From Brooklawnia sp032229645 (GTDB taxonomy: Bacteria; Actinomycetota; Actinomycetes; Propionibacteriales; Propionibacteriaceae), in contig CAVRLB010000001.1 of assembly GCA_963722295.1 (NCBI GenBank), forward strand, positions 682,001 through 746,000: a DNA stretch of 64,000 nucleotides. Direction: 5' to 3'. The notes below the pieces were generated by a model that did no database searches, had not been told where the DNA came from, and was given only the letters and a program-made list of their open reading frames with translations. The stretch's first letter is position 1. The number at the start of each line of letters is the position of its first letter. Positions 25,632-34,059 of the stretch are shown piece by piece. The translations under genes and the position numbers were made by a program.

Positions 25632-26806
25632 GTACGGCGGACGGCGGTTGGGGTGGCACCCGTAAGAGGCTGTGTGTTCTCACGGTGCTGCTCGCCACCG
25701 GCGCATCCAGCCTGATGCAGACCTTCCTCACCATCAGTCTGCCCACCGTGACCGCCGAACTCGACGCCATCGCTTGGTACGGCTGGGTCACCGGCATCTA
25801 CCTCGCCACCGCGACCCTGTTCATCCCGCCCTGGTCGATCCTGTCCGACCGGATCGGCCCCCGCACCGTCCATGTCGCAGGCATGATCATCTGGGGACTC
25901 GGCACTTGGGCTGTCTCCCTCGCCGACTCCGCGACCTGGCTCCTGGTGGCCCGCGCCGTCCAAGGGATCGGGGCAGCGGCCGTCGTCCCAGCCGGGTTCG
26001 CCGCCATCACCGCCGTCTACCACGACCGCTACGGGCGACTCATCGGCCTCATGGGAGCCGTCCAGGCCAGCGTCACCCTCGCCGGCGGACCCCTCGGCGG
26101 ATGGCTCGGCACCTGGATCGGCTGGCGAGACTCCCTCCACATCGTCGCGCTTATCGCGACCATGCCGATCCTGCTCGGTTGGTTCGCCCTCCCCAGCGCC
26201 ACTCAGCAACCAGCCACCCGCGGACCCGCGCGACTGTTGAGATCGCCGCTGGTGCGGCGCGCGGTCGCCCAGACCATGCTGCTGGCCATCATCGCGTTCG
26301 GCGTGTCCACCTACCTACCACTTCTGCTCCAATCCGAGTTCCAGCTCGACCTGGCCCGCACCGCGCTGCTCGCCACACCCACCCTCATCGGCGTCGCTAT
26401 CGGCTCCGTCATTGGCGGTATCCTCGCCGAACAACGCGACACCACCCGCATCGCCTGGCTCATCGTCCTGGCCGGCCTGCTCCTCGCCTGGGCGCCCTTC
26501 GTCCCAGCGGCAACCATCGGGAGCGCGATCGCCGCCGCCGGGGTCGGCATCGGTCTGCCCGCCCAGCTGATCGCCGTCGAACGCATCGCCACCACCGCAC
26601 ACGCCTCCAAAGCCGGCGGAACCATCCAAGGTGCACGCAACATCGGCGGCGCACTCGGCGTCGCGCTCCTCGGAGTCCCGCTCCAGCTGGGTGCGGCCTC
26701 TGGGTCAGGGGCAAGGTACGCCTTCACCGTCATGCTCGGACTCGCCTGTTTTACCGCCATCACGGGCCTGCTCGTCGGAAAGCGCAAGCGTCATGATCAG
26801 GAGTAG
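25628..26806 (+). CDS. MFS multidrug-type exporter
   Basis: Starts at ATG 25628, overlapping the upstream stop by ATGA, so it is co-translated with the phosphotransferase. About 392 aa with roughly 12 hydrophobic segments. SDRIGPRTV is the motif-A loop between helices 2 and 3, and ARAVQGIGAAAVVPAGFAAI is motif C-like, as in drug:H+ antiporters. Presumably exports the drug or its modified form. Confidence 0.88.
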   Translation: MSTADGGWGGTRKRLCVLTVLLATGASSLMQTFLTISLPTVTAELDAIAWYGWVTGIYLATATLFIPPWSILSDRIGPRTVHVAGMIIWGLGTWAVSLADSATWLLVARAVQGIGAAAVVPAGFAAITAVYHDRYGRLIGLMGAVQASVTLAGGPLGGWLGTWIGWRDSLHIVALIATMPILLGWFALPSATQQPATRGPARLLRSPLVRRAVAQTMLLAIIAFGVSTYLPLLLQSEFQLDLARTALLATPTLIGVAIGSVIGGILAEQRDTTRIAWLIVLAGLLLAWAPFVPAATIGSAIAAAGVGIGLPAQLIAVERIATTAHASKAGGTIQGARNIGGALGVALLGVPLQLGAASGSGARYAFTVMLGLACFTAITGLLVGKRKRHDQE

Positions 26807-26863
26807 CCAGAGCAGGCCTTCCGGCGCCCCCTCTACAGGCGGCGCTGCTTCCTGGGCGGCTGG

Positions 26864-26890
26864 CGCGCACCCGAAACCACGTCCGTGGGC
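26864..26890. repeat. Dispersed convergent-junction repeat, copy D (diverged)
   Basis: GCGCACCCGAAACCACGTCC followed by GTGGGCGAATGG, between the convergent MFS and TetR genes. It shares the CCCGAAACC core and CCGTG end with copy C but lacks the GACGAGGCTAG tail. Weakest member of the set. Confidence 0.45.
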
Positions 26891-26909
26891 GAATGGCCTT
26901 CGTTCCGGT

Positions 26910-27518
26910 TCACGGGGCGAGTGCTCGCTGCCACAGGGCGCAGTGGTTGTCGATGAAGCGGGCTGCTTCGCTCTTCCACCGGGGGGAGGTGTGGTGGAGG
27001 AGGAAGAACATGATCACCGGGGTGAGGATGTCGTGCGCGGCGATCCCGAGGTCTGCGTCCTCGCTGACCTCTCCGGCATCGCGACGGCGTTCCAGGACGG
27101 TGGCCAACATCTTCTGGGTGGCGGCGATCGCCTCGTTGAGCTGGGTTCCGAAGGTGGGATTGGTGAGGGCGAGGCCGGCCAGCAGCAGGGTAACGCTGCG
27201 CTCGTGGTGGAGGGTGTCGAGCCATCCCATACAGAGCGTCCGCAGCACCTCTCCAAGCGGCATCGGCGATGTCTCGGCCTCGGTCAGCAAGTCGGCCATC
27301 CCGGAGGCGAAGGAATGCCGCGTGGACAACACCGCGCTCAGCAGCCCCTCCTTCGACCCGAAGTAGTGGAAGACCAGCCCCTGGGTCACGCCGGCAGCCG
27401 TGGCGATCTGCTGGGTGGAGGTGGCGTCGAAGCCTTGGCTGGCGAACAGGTCGAGGGCGACATCGAGCAGCTGCTCTCGCCGAGCATCCGCCTGCTGCTG
27501 TCGCTTCGACTGTGCCAT
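26910..27518 (-). CDS. TetR family repressor of the adjacent ABC exporter
   Basis: 202 aa from ATG 27518. N-terminal HTH is canonical: ALDLFASQGFDATSTQQIAT, GVTQGLVFHYFGSKEGLL. The ligand-binding domain is helical. Divergent from a three-gene ABC exporter with an 18-bp near-palindrome in between, so autoregulation and drug-responsive control of the exporter are expected. Confidence 0.9.
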   Translation of the reverse strand: MAQSKRQQQADARREQLLDVALDLFASQGFDATSTQQIATAAGVTQGLVFHYFGSKEGLLSAVLSTRHSFASGMADLLTEAETSPMPLGEVLRTLCMGWLDTLHHERSVTLLLAGLALTNPTFGTQLNEAIAATQKMLATVLERRRDAGEVSEDADLGIAAHDILTPVIMFFLLHHTSPRWKSEAARFIDNHCALWQRALAP

Positions 27519-27594
27519 GCGCCTCCCCTTGTCCTTACAGAGCCAACGTTACCGGAGCTGCTGCGTTGACACGGCCCCAACACCCGCGCATCAT

Positions 27595-27612
27595 TGATTG
27601 AGTACTCAGTCA
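27595..27612. promoter_or_regulatory. TetR-type operator ahead of the ABC exporter
   Basis: TGATTGAGTACTCAGTCA is a near-perfect 18-bp palindrome (one mismatched pair, central GAGTACTC). It lies 12 bases before the ATPase start at 27625, in the divergent gap with the TetR gene. Confidence 0.75.
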
Positions 27613-27624
27613 ACGAGAGAAGGA

Positions 27625-28584
27625 ATGATGTCTCAGCCAGCCGTTCACCTGGACCACCTGACCTGCCGCTTCCGCCGCAAGGGCAACGACGACCTCGTGG
27701 CCGTCGATGACTTCGATCTGACGATCCCGATGGGACAGGTCTACGGCCTGTTGGGACCAAACGGGTCGGGCAAGACCACGACCGTCAATGTGATCAGCGC
27801 GCTCCTGCCACCCACGGAGGGCACCTGCCGCGTGATGGGAGTAGATGTGCGCAAGGACCCGTCAACGGTGCGCTCGAGGATCGGCGTGGTGCCGCAGGAG
27901 ACAGCGCTCTACAACGACCTTTCGGCACAGGAGAACCTTCAGTTCCACGCCCGGCTGTACCGGGCTCCCCGGAGCGAGCGGCAGCACCGGATCGACGAGG
28001 TTCTCGATCTGGTGGGGCTGTCGGGTCGGCGTAGGGATCGGGTGGGCACTTTCTCCGGGGGCATGCAGCGACGCTTGGCGTTGGCCCGGGCGCTGCTGAC
28101 TCGCCCCGACATCATCATCCTGGACGAGCCGACCCTCGGTGTGGATGTCCAGTCGCGAAACGCGCTGTGGGAGCGCATCAGGGCCCAGGCCGACGACGGC
28201 GGGACGGTGCTGTTGACCACCAACTACATGGAGGAAGCTCAAGCCCTGGCCGACGACCTGGCGATCATTGACCACGGCAAGCTCGTGGCCACCGGTGCCC
28301 CCGACGAGTTACGCGCCACGCTCGGACGCCACTACGTCGAACTTCACTCCGATGCGCCCGCACGCTGGGACGAACTGGAACAAACCGAGGGCGTCGCCGG
28401 GGTGCGGATCAGCGGCGATCAGGTCAGCGTGGAGGCCACCGGCTCCCACGACCCGGTGCGCACCGTGCTGGACTTCGCGGCCTCCCACGGCATCACGGCG
28501 CAGATCACCTCGGTGCGCCAGCCCGACCTCAACGACGTATTCCTCGCGTTGACTGGCACCACCTTGCGGGACCAGGCAGCCTGA
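27625..28584 (+). CDS. ABC transporter ATP-binding protein (DrrA type)
   Basis: About 319 aa; ATG 27625 (or 27628) follows GAGAAGGA. Walker A GPNGSGKTT, Q-loop VPQETALY, signature FSGGMQRRLALAR, Walker B IIILDEPTLGVD and H-loop TTNYMEEAQ are all intact. The 80-residue C-terminal extension is typical of ABC-2 exporters. Energises the two permeases that follow directly. Confidence 0.95.
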   Translation: MMSQPAVHLDHLTCRFRRKGNDDLVAVDDFDLTIPMGQVYGLLGPNGSGKTTTVNVISALLPPTEGTCRVMGVDVRKDPSTVRSRIGVVPQETALYNDLSAQENLQFHARLYRAPRSERQHRIDEVLDLVGLSGRRRDRVGTFSGGMQRRLALARALLTRPDIIILDEPTLGVDVQSRNALWERIRAQADDGGTVLLTTNYMEEAQALADDLAIIDHGKLVATGAPDELRATLGRHYVELHSDAPARWDELEQTEGVAGVRISGDQVSVEATGSHDPVRTVLDFAASHGITAQITSVRQPDLNDVFLALTGTTLRDQAA

Positions 28585-28585
28585 C

Positions 28586-29719
28586 ATGCGCGAGACCTGG
28601 GCCGCCATCGGCGCGATCGTCGTCAAGGACTGGACGCGATTCTTCCGTCAGCCCTTCTTCATGGTGATCAGCGTCATCATCCCGCTCGTTTTCATCTTCT
28701 TCTACTCCCTCATCGTCCCGGTCAGCGCCACCAACCCGATCATGATCGCCGACGAGGACCACACCCCAGCCTCCGCACAGTTCATCGACGCCATGCGTGA
28801 CATCCGCAGCGTCGAGGCCCCGTACTACGAGATCATCACCACCGATGCCACGACCACCCGCGAGGCGTTCGACGATCAGACCGCGCTCGCCATGGTCGTC
28901 ATCCCCGCCGGCTTCGCCGACGACCTGGCCGCCGGCAACGCCCAGGTGGAACTGCACCTGAACAACATCAACTCCGACTACTCCAAGAACCTACGGCTAC
29001 GGCTCGACTACGCCACCCGAACGGTCAACGACCAACTCGCCGGACCCGTCGTCGAAATCACCGAGACCTCCTGGCTACCGGTCGACCCCACCATGCTCGG
29101 CTACATCTCCACCAGCCTGCTGCTGTTCGGCGTGCTCTACGCCTCCATGGTCAACACCGGGCTGAACGTCGCCAGTGAATGGAACGACCGCACGGTAAAG
29201 AACCTCCTCCTGGCTCCCGTCGGGCGCGGCGCCCTGGTCACCGGCAAAGTCCTATCCGGCCTAGGCCAAAGCGTGCTCAGCATCGCTCTGGTGCTACTGG
29301 TGCTGATCGCCGGGTTCGGCTTCCAGCCACGCGGCAACCCGCTCCTGATGGCCGGGATCGTCCTTCTCACGATGCTGCTCGGTGCCGGCATCGGAGTGCT
29401 GGCCGGGGTGCTGTCCAAGAAGACCCTCGCGGTCACCTCCGGCCTGATCACGGTGGCGATCCTGCTGTTCCTGGTCTCCGGCAACGAGGACTCCATGCGC
29501 GGCCTGGCCTGGGGCCAGCCCATCACCGCGCTATGGCAGTTCTCCCTCGCACTTCCACCGACCTACGCCTTCGGTGCCGCCCGAAGCCTGTTCCTGACCG
29601 GTGAGACCAGCACCTTGATCCGCGACCTCGCCATCGTCGCATCAGCTGCGGCCGCCCTCCTCTCCCTGGCCGTCGTCGCTCTGCGCCGCGCCTACAGCAA
29701 TCTCTCAGGAGGCCAGTAA
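28586..29719 (+). CDS. ABC-2 type permease, first
   Basis: 377 aa, starting one base after the ATPase stop. One N-terminal membrane segment, a large extracytoplasmic domain (residues 45-170, DEDHTPASAQFIDAMRDI), then five C-terminal membrane segments with the ABC-2 region (EWNDRTVKNLLLAPVGRGAL). Partner of the next gene in a heterodimeric exporter, probably for a hydrophobic drug or lipid-like compound. Confidence 0.92.
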   Translation: MRETWAAIGAIVVKDWTRFFRQPFFMVISVIIPLVFIFFYSLIVPVSATNPIMIADEDHTPASAQFIDAMRDIRSVEAPYYEIITTDATTTREAFDDQTALAMVVIPAGFADDLAAGNAQVELHLNNINSDYSKNLRLRLDYATRTVNDQLAGPVVEITETSWLPVDPTMLGYISTSLLLFGVLYASMVNTGLNVASEWNDRTVKNLLLAPVGRGALVTGKVLSGLGQSVLSIALVLLVLIAGFGFQPRGNPLLMAGIVLLTMLLGAGIGVLAGVLSKKTLAVTSGLITVAILLFLVSGNEDSMRGLAWGQPITALWQFSLALPPTYAFGAARSLFLTGETSTLIRDLAIVASAAAALLSLAVVALRRAYSNLSGGQ

Positions 29720-30867
29720 TGAACGCCATGACTCCCGCCAACACCACATCGCAACACATGCGATCAGTGGACCTGGACCAGTTCACTGGCACAGTGTCTA
29801 AGGACATGAAGCAGTGGGCCCGTGATCGCCAAGCGCTCTTTGCGCCTCTGCTGCTGCCCATCGTGCTGATGTTCATCGCCACCGTGCTATTCGGCTTCGG
29901 CGGCGACCAGTGGAACGTTGGTCTGGTCGACAAGTCCGGCGGCTCCTATGCCGCCTCCCTCACCCAGGCAGTCGAGGACTCGGAAAGCAACATCACCCCC
30001 TACTTCAACATCGTCACGCGCGACGAGGACGAAGCCCAGCGTCTCGTCGACGAGGGACGCGTCCACCTGGTGATCACCATCCCCGAAAGCTTCGACCAGG
30101 CGATCGCGAACGGACAGACACCCACCCTGGAAACCAGCGTCTACAACATCAACACCGACATGATGAAGAACGCCCGCCTGCGCCTGGACCGCGTGATTCA
30201 AGACTGGGGTGCCGAACTCGGACAATCCCCAATCACCATCGACCAGATCACGACACGGCCCGACGACATCTGGCGACGATCCTTCATCGGAGGCTCCGCC
30301 GTCGTGCTCGCCGTCATGGTCGGTGCCGCGCTCAACAGCGCTCTCATCATGGCCCGCGAATGGGAACACCGCACCGCCAAAGAACTCCAACTTGCACCCC
30401 GAGCCCGCACCGGCATCATCGCCGGCAAAATCGTCGCCGGACTCCTTGCGGGAATGGTGTCCACCGCGATCACGCTGCTGTTCGCCATCACCATCTTCGG
30501 GCTACGCATCCCACCCGAACGCATCCCCATGCTGCTGCTCTACGCCGGACTCACCGCCATGGGCTTCGCCGGCCTCGGGATCGCCGTGGGTGCCTGGCTC
30601 AAGGACTACCGGGCCGTCCAGCCGCTCATCCTGGTCACCCTGGCCGGCAGCTTCTTCGCCGCAGGCGGCTTCTCCAGCGTCCCCACCCTGCCCGCCGGAG
30701 TCCGAGCATTCGACCAATACTGGCCACCCTCCTGGGCCTTCGAAATCATCAACAACCACACGTTCATGGCCACCCCACCCGACCCCACGCAACCACTCAT
30801 CCTTCTCGGCCTGCTCGCCGTCGCGGGAGTGGCTGTCGGTACGGCGGCAGCTCGCCGCCAGCTGTGA
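29719..30867 (+). CDS. ABC-2 type permease, second
   Basis: 382 aa; ATG 29719 overlaps the last base of the preceding stop. Same layout as its partner: N-terminal anchor (LLLPIVLMFIATVLFGFGG), extracytoplasmic domain and C-terminal helices with the ABC-2 loop (EWEHRTAKELQLAPRARTGI). Clear paralogue of the first permease. Confidence 0.92.
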   Translation: MNAMTPANTTSQHMRSVDLDQFTGTVSKDMKQWARDRQALFAPLLLPIVLMFIATVLFGFGGDQWNVGLVDKSGGSYAASLTQAVEDSESNITPYFNIVTRDEDEAQRLVDEGRVHLVITIPESFDQAIANGQTPTLETSVYNINTDMMKNARLRLDRVIQDWGAELGQSPITIDQITTRPDDIWRRSFIGGSAVVLAVMVGAALNSALIMAREWEHRTAKELQLAPRARTGIIAGKIVAGLLAGMVSTAITLLFAITIFGLRIPPERIPMLLLYAGLTAMGFAGLGIAVGAWLKDYRAVQPLILVTLAGSFFAAGGFSSVPTLPAGVRAFDQYWPPSWAFEIINNHTFMATPPDPTQPLILLGLLAVAGVAVGTAAARRQL

Positions 30868-30902
30868 GATAGCGCGAGTCTGCGCTGAACAACCGACCGA
30901 CC

Positions 30903-31844
30903 ATGGCAATGGGACAGCGAGTAGCGGGTGGACGCCCAGAAGGAGAACTCGGTTGCTCCGGGCCGATCTCTGCGTCCACCCGCACATTCCACCGTCCCGT
31001 TGGGCCTGTGGCGTACGACTGTGTGAAAGTGATCGTGGTCCGTGACGGCTCGGCGTTCCTGTTCAGCGAGTTCGGACACAAGCCGGTTGCTGTGGGAGAC
31101 GTGGTCCTGCTGTGCGCCAACACGCTGTGCGGCAGCGAGCCCGAGGGTCACATCACCGTGACCACGGTCTATATGGACACCGACTACCTGATCGATCAGG
31201 TGTTCTGGCAGCACGTCGGGATGCTCTGTGACCGGCTCGACGCCCGCGACCTCGCGGAGAAGATGTACCTCGAACCAACCCAAGTCCTTTGCCTCGGAGA
31301 AGGGCGCGTCGGGATGATCATGCCGTGGCTCGATGAAATGGTGCGTTTGAGCGTCGAGGGTGAGTACATGCGTAGGTTCAACAGGATTCAAGCCCTGTGG
31401 TTCGCCCTCGCGGACGTGATCGCCCCGTTCGTGAAGGTCTCCTCCGTGCGCCTGACCGCATCACAGCGGTCACGAGTCCGTCCGACCTCACCCCGGCACC
31501 GCGAGTTCTGCCCGCTACGGGAGGAAGCGCGTAAGGTCGCTGATCTGCTTCGCGCTTCACCGCAGGCCCACTGGACTTTGGGTGTGCTGGCGGACCGGAT
31601 TCACATGTCCGTCTCCCAGCTCGTCCGAGTGTTCACAGAGGCGTACGGCAAGACGCCGCTGGCGTTCTTGACGATGATCCGCGCGGAAGAGCTCGCCAAG
31701 CTGTTGAGGGACACCGACGTGCCTATAGAGGCGGCGATGCGGCAGGTCGGGTGGCACAGTCGAGGCCACGCCGCGCAGTTGTTCCGCCAGTACGTGGGGA
31801 TCACTCCTGTCGAGTATCGAAGGTTGAGCGTCCAAGCGGCGTGA
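30903..31844 (+). CDS. AraC family transcriptional regulator
   Basis: 313 aa. The C-terminal 95 residues hold two HTH units (LGVLADRIHMSVSQLVRVFT; IEAAMRQVGWHSRGHAAQLF) and the AraC signature ending GITPVEYRR. The N-terminal 150 residues look like a cupin-type sensor (VKVIVVRDGSAFLF, PVAVGDVVLLC). ATG 30903 or 30909. It closes the exporter cargo block and stands just ahead of the transfer region. It could control either; nothing in the sequence decides. Confidence 0.85.
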   Translation: MAMGQRVAGGRPEGELGCSGPISASTRTFHRPVGPVAYDCVKVIVVRDGSAFLFSEFGHKPVAVGDVVLLCANTLCGSEPEGHITVTTVYMDTDYLIDQVFWQHVGMLCDRLDARDLAEKMYLEPTQVLCLGEGRVGMIMPWLDEMVRLSVEGEYMRRFNRIQALWFALADVIAPFVKVSSVRLTASQRSRVRPTSPRHREFCPLREEARKVADLLRASPQAHWTLGVLADRIHMSVSQLVRVFTEAYGKTPLAFLTMIRAEELAKLLRDTDVPIEAAMRQVGWHSRGHAAQLFRQYVGITPVEYRRLSVQAA

Positions 31845-32071
31845 CGCTCCCGATCTGTTCATCCACGCTCCCGATTTCGTGACCGTCGGACTCTGTCTGA
31901 CCCACCTGCGTCTCTGCTCGGGTAGACCGGTAGGGACTCGCCGGGTTCGAACCTGGGCGGTCTCGGTCGCACCCCTGACCTGTTCCTTCGCCTTCGTGAT
32001 GCTCTCGGCGTACCTCGCAGTGGCATGGTCGCTCCTGTCCTGGAGCGGCCCCTGGCGGAGGGAGGTCGAAA

Positions 32072-32893
32072 ATGGCCGCGGCGAAGGAGGAGGCTCGGGC
32101 TGCGCGTGATGCGAAGCTCGATGAGTTGCACGAGAAGCTGACTGGTGCTGTGGAGTCGCTGGTCACGGGCTCGGATTGGGTGCGTGCGTTGGCGTTCGCT
32201 GCCAGGTTCCGGTCGCGGTCGTTCAACAACACGCTGTTGATCTGGACCCAGCATGAGGCCGCCTTCGAGGCCGGGCGGGTGCTGGAGCCGGTGCCGTCGT
32301 ATGTGGCCGGGTACAGGCAGTGGCAGCAGTTGGGTCGGCAGGTGCAGAAGGGCCAGCCGGGCTACATGATCTTCGCCCCGGTCACGGGCCGGTTCGCATC
32401 GTCCACACCGACTGATTCGGGGTCGTGGCGACGGTTGGGACCACGGGAGAAGCCCAAGCCGGGCGAGACCGTGCGCTCGAAGATGGTCGGCGCCCGCCCG
32501 GCCTACGTCTGGGATGTCTCCCAGACCGCCGGCGATCCGATCCCGGAACCACCCGCGCCGAAGCTCCTCGACGGCGAAGCCCCGGCCGGACTGTGGGACG
32601 GCCTGGCCGCGAAGGTCGAGGTGTTGGGGTTCGAGGTGCTGCGGGTGCCTGACGCCGGACAGATTGGTGGCGCGGACGGCCTGACGGACTACACGGCACG
32701 GCAGGTATCGGTACGCACGGACGTGACGGAGGCGAACCAGGTCGCCACGTTGGTGCATGAGCTGGCGCATGTGCTGATGCACGACCCCACCGATCAGGAA
32801 GCTCGGCAGCATCGCGGTATCCGGGAAGTGGAGGCCGAGAGCGTGGCGTTACCTCTTATCTGGACAAGACGCTCCGATGTGGGTTCGTCTTGA
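32072..32893 (+). pseudogene. ArdC-like antirestriction/ssDNA-binding protein, 5' part, interrupted
   Basis: ATG 32072 after GGAGG. The N-terminal ssDNA-binding part (SRSFNNTLLIWTQ, GYRQWQQLGRQVQKGQPGYM) and the zinc metallopeptidase HELAHVLMH site are intact. The product follows the family to REVEAESVA, then runs into element sequence (LPLIWTRRSDVGSS) and stops. The missing C-terminus lies at 36158-36458, beyond the recombinase pair. ArdC proteins protect incoming single strands during conjugation. The truncated product keeps its metal site, so partial function is possible. Confidence 0.85.
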
Positions 32894-32925
32894 GGTGTTA
32901 CCGCACTCGTGGAGGTCCTGTCCTG

Positions 32926-34059
32926 ATGAGAGTCGATGTTGCCTGGACGGCGGCGAATCTTGAGGTTCATCTGCTCGACGACGTTGGCCGCCCGGTCGAG
33001 GTCGTCGACGCCTATCTGCGCTACCTGACTGCTCGTGGCTGCTCTCCGAACACTGTGCGCGGCTACGCGTACGACCTGCTGCACCTGTGGCGGTATTTCA
33101 CCAGTTCGGGTCTGGAGTGGAGCCTGCTGAGGGCGTCCTCGGCGGCTGAGCTGCTCGCGTTCCTGCGGGAGGAGACGACCACGGTCACGGGGAAGCGCTT
33201 GTCGCTGACGACGGTCGGGCCTACCGGTGAGCCGCGGCTCGCGGCCGCGAGCGTGAACCGGATCCTGACCGCGGCGAGCGGGTTCTATGACTGGGCGATC
33301 ACCACGGGCCGGTTCGAGGCTGCCCACCCGATCGTGCGACGACCCGACCCGGCCTGGGCCCGAGTCACCGGCAGGCACCGCCCGTTCGTTGGTGAGGCCA
33401 GCCGTCAGCAGCCGCAGCGGCGCGTGTTGAAGGTCCGCCAGCCTCGCCGGCTGCCGCGTCCGATGTCGGACGAGCAGGTGGCGGCCCTGTTGGCTGCACT
33501 GGTGTGCGTCCGCGACCGGGCCATGGTGCTGCTGATGCTGCACGGCGGGCTCCGCCCTGGCGAGGTTCTGAGCCTGCATCTGGAGGACGTCGCCTACGGC
33601 CGCCGTCGGGTGATCATCCGGGCCCGCGATGACCATCCAGGCGGGGTGCGGCCGAAGTCCCGATCGGAGCGGGTCGTCGACCTGTACGACCCGGACACCC
33701 TTGCCACGGTGAGCGACTACGTGATGGGTGAGCGTCCCAACGACGCGTCCTCGCCGTTCGTGTTCCTGGTCGGAGGCAATAGCCGCCGGCGTCGGGAACC
33801 GTTGAGTTACGCGGCGTTGGCCCGGTTGTTCGCCAGGGCGGCCACCCGGGCCGGGATCCGTGAGCCGTGGCTGACGCCGCACTCGCTGCGCCATACCCAT
33901 GCGACCCGGATGTGGGAAGGCGGGATGCGCGAGCTGACCCTGCAGCGTCGTCTTGGCCACTCGTCGGTGGAATCGACCCGCCTTTACACACGGGTCGCCG
34001 ACCATGAGGTCGTCGCGGACTACCGCAAGGCGTTGGGTCAGGACGGTGGTGCACGATGA
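32926..34059 (+). CDS. Tyrosine recombinase, TnpA-like
   Basis: 377 aa from ATG 32926 (frame opens at TTG 32890). An N-terminal core-binding domain (YLRYLTARGCSPNTVRGYAY) is followed by the catalytic domain with Arg in HGGLRPGEVLSLH, HxxR in PHSLRHTHATRM, His in LGHSSVESTRLYT and the Tyr nucleophile just after it. Complete. It overlaps the next gene by ATGA (34056-34059), as in Tn554-type operons. Confidence 0.9.
   Translation: MRVDVAWTAANLEVHLLDDVGRPVEVVDAYLRYLTARGCSPNTVRGYAYDLLHLWRYFTSSGLEWSLLRASSAAELLAFLREETTTVTGKRLSLTTVGPTGEPRLAAASVNRILTAASGFYDWAITTGRFEAAHPIVRRPDPAWARVTGRHRPFVGEASRQQPQRRVLKVRQPRRLPRPMSDEQVAALLAALVCVRDRAMVLLMLHGGLRPGEVLSLHLEDVAYGRRRVIIRARDDHPGGVRPKSRSERVVDLYDPDTLATVSDYVMGERPNDASSPFVFLVGGNSRRRREPLSYAALARLFARAATRAGIREPWLTPHSLRHTHATRMWEGGMRELTLQRRLGHSSVESTRLYTRVADHEVVADYRKALGQDGGAR

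Noticed and set aside
31905..31965. tRNA-like T-arm (GGGTTCGAACC) near 31940
   Set aside because: The 5-bp stem has a mismatch and no acceptor, D or anticodon arms can be built around it on either strand, so it is not called as a tRNA.
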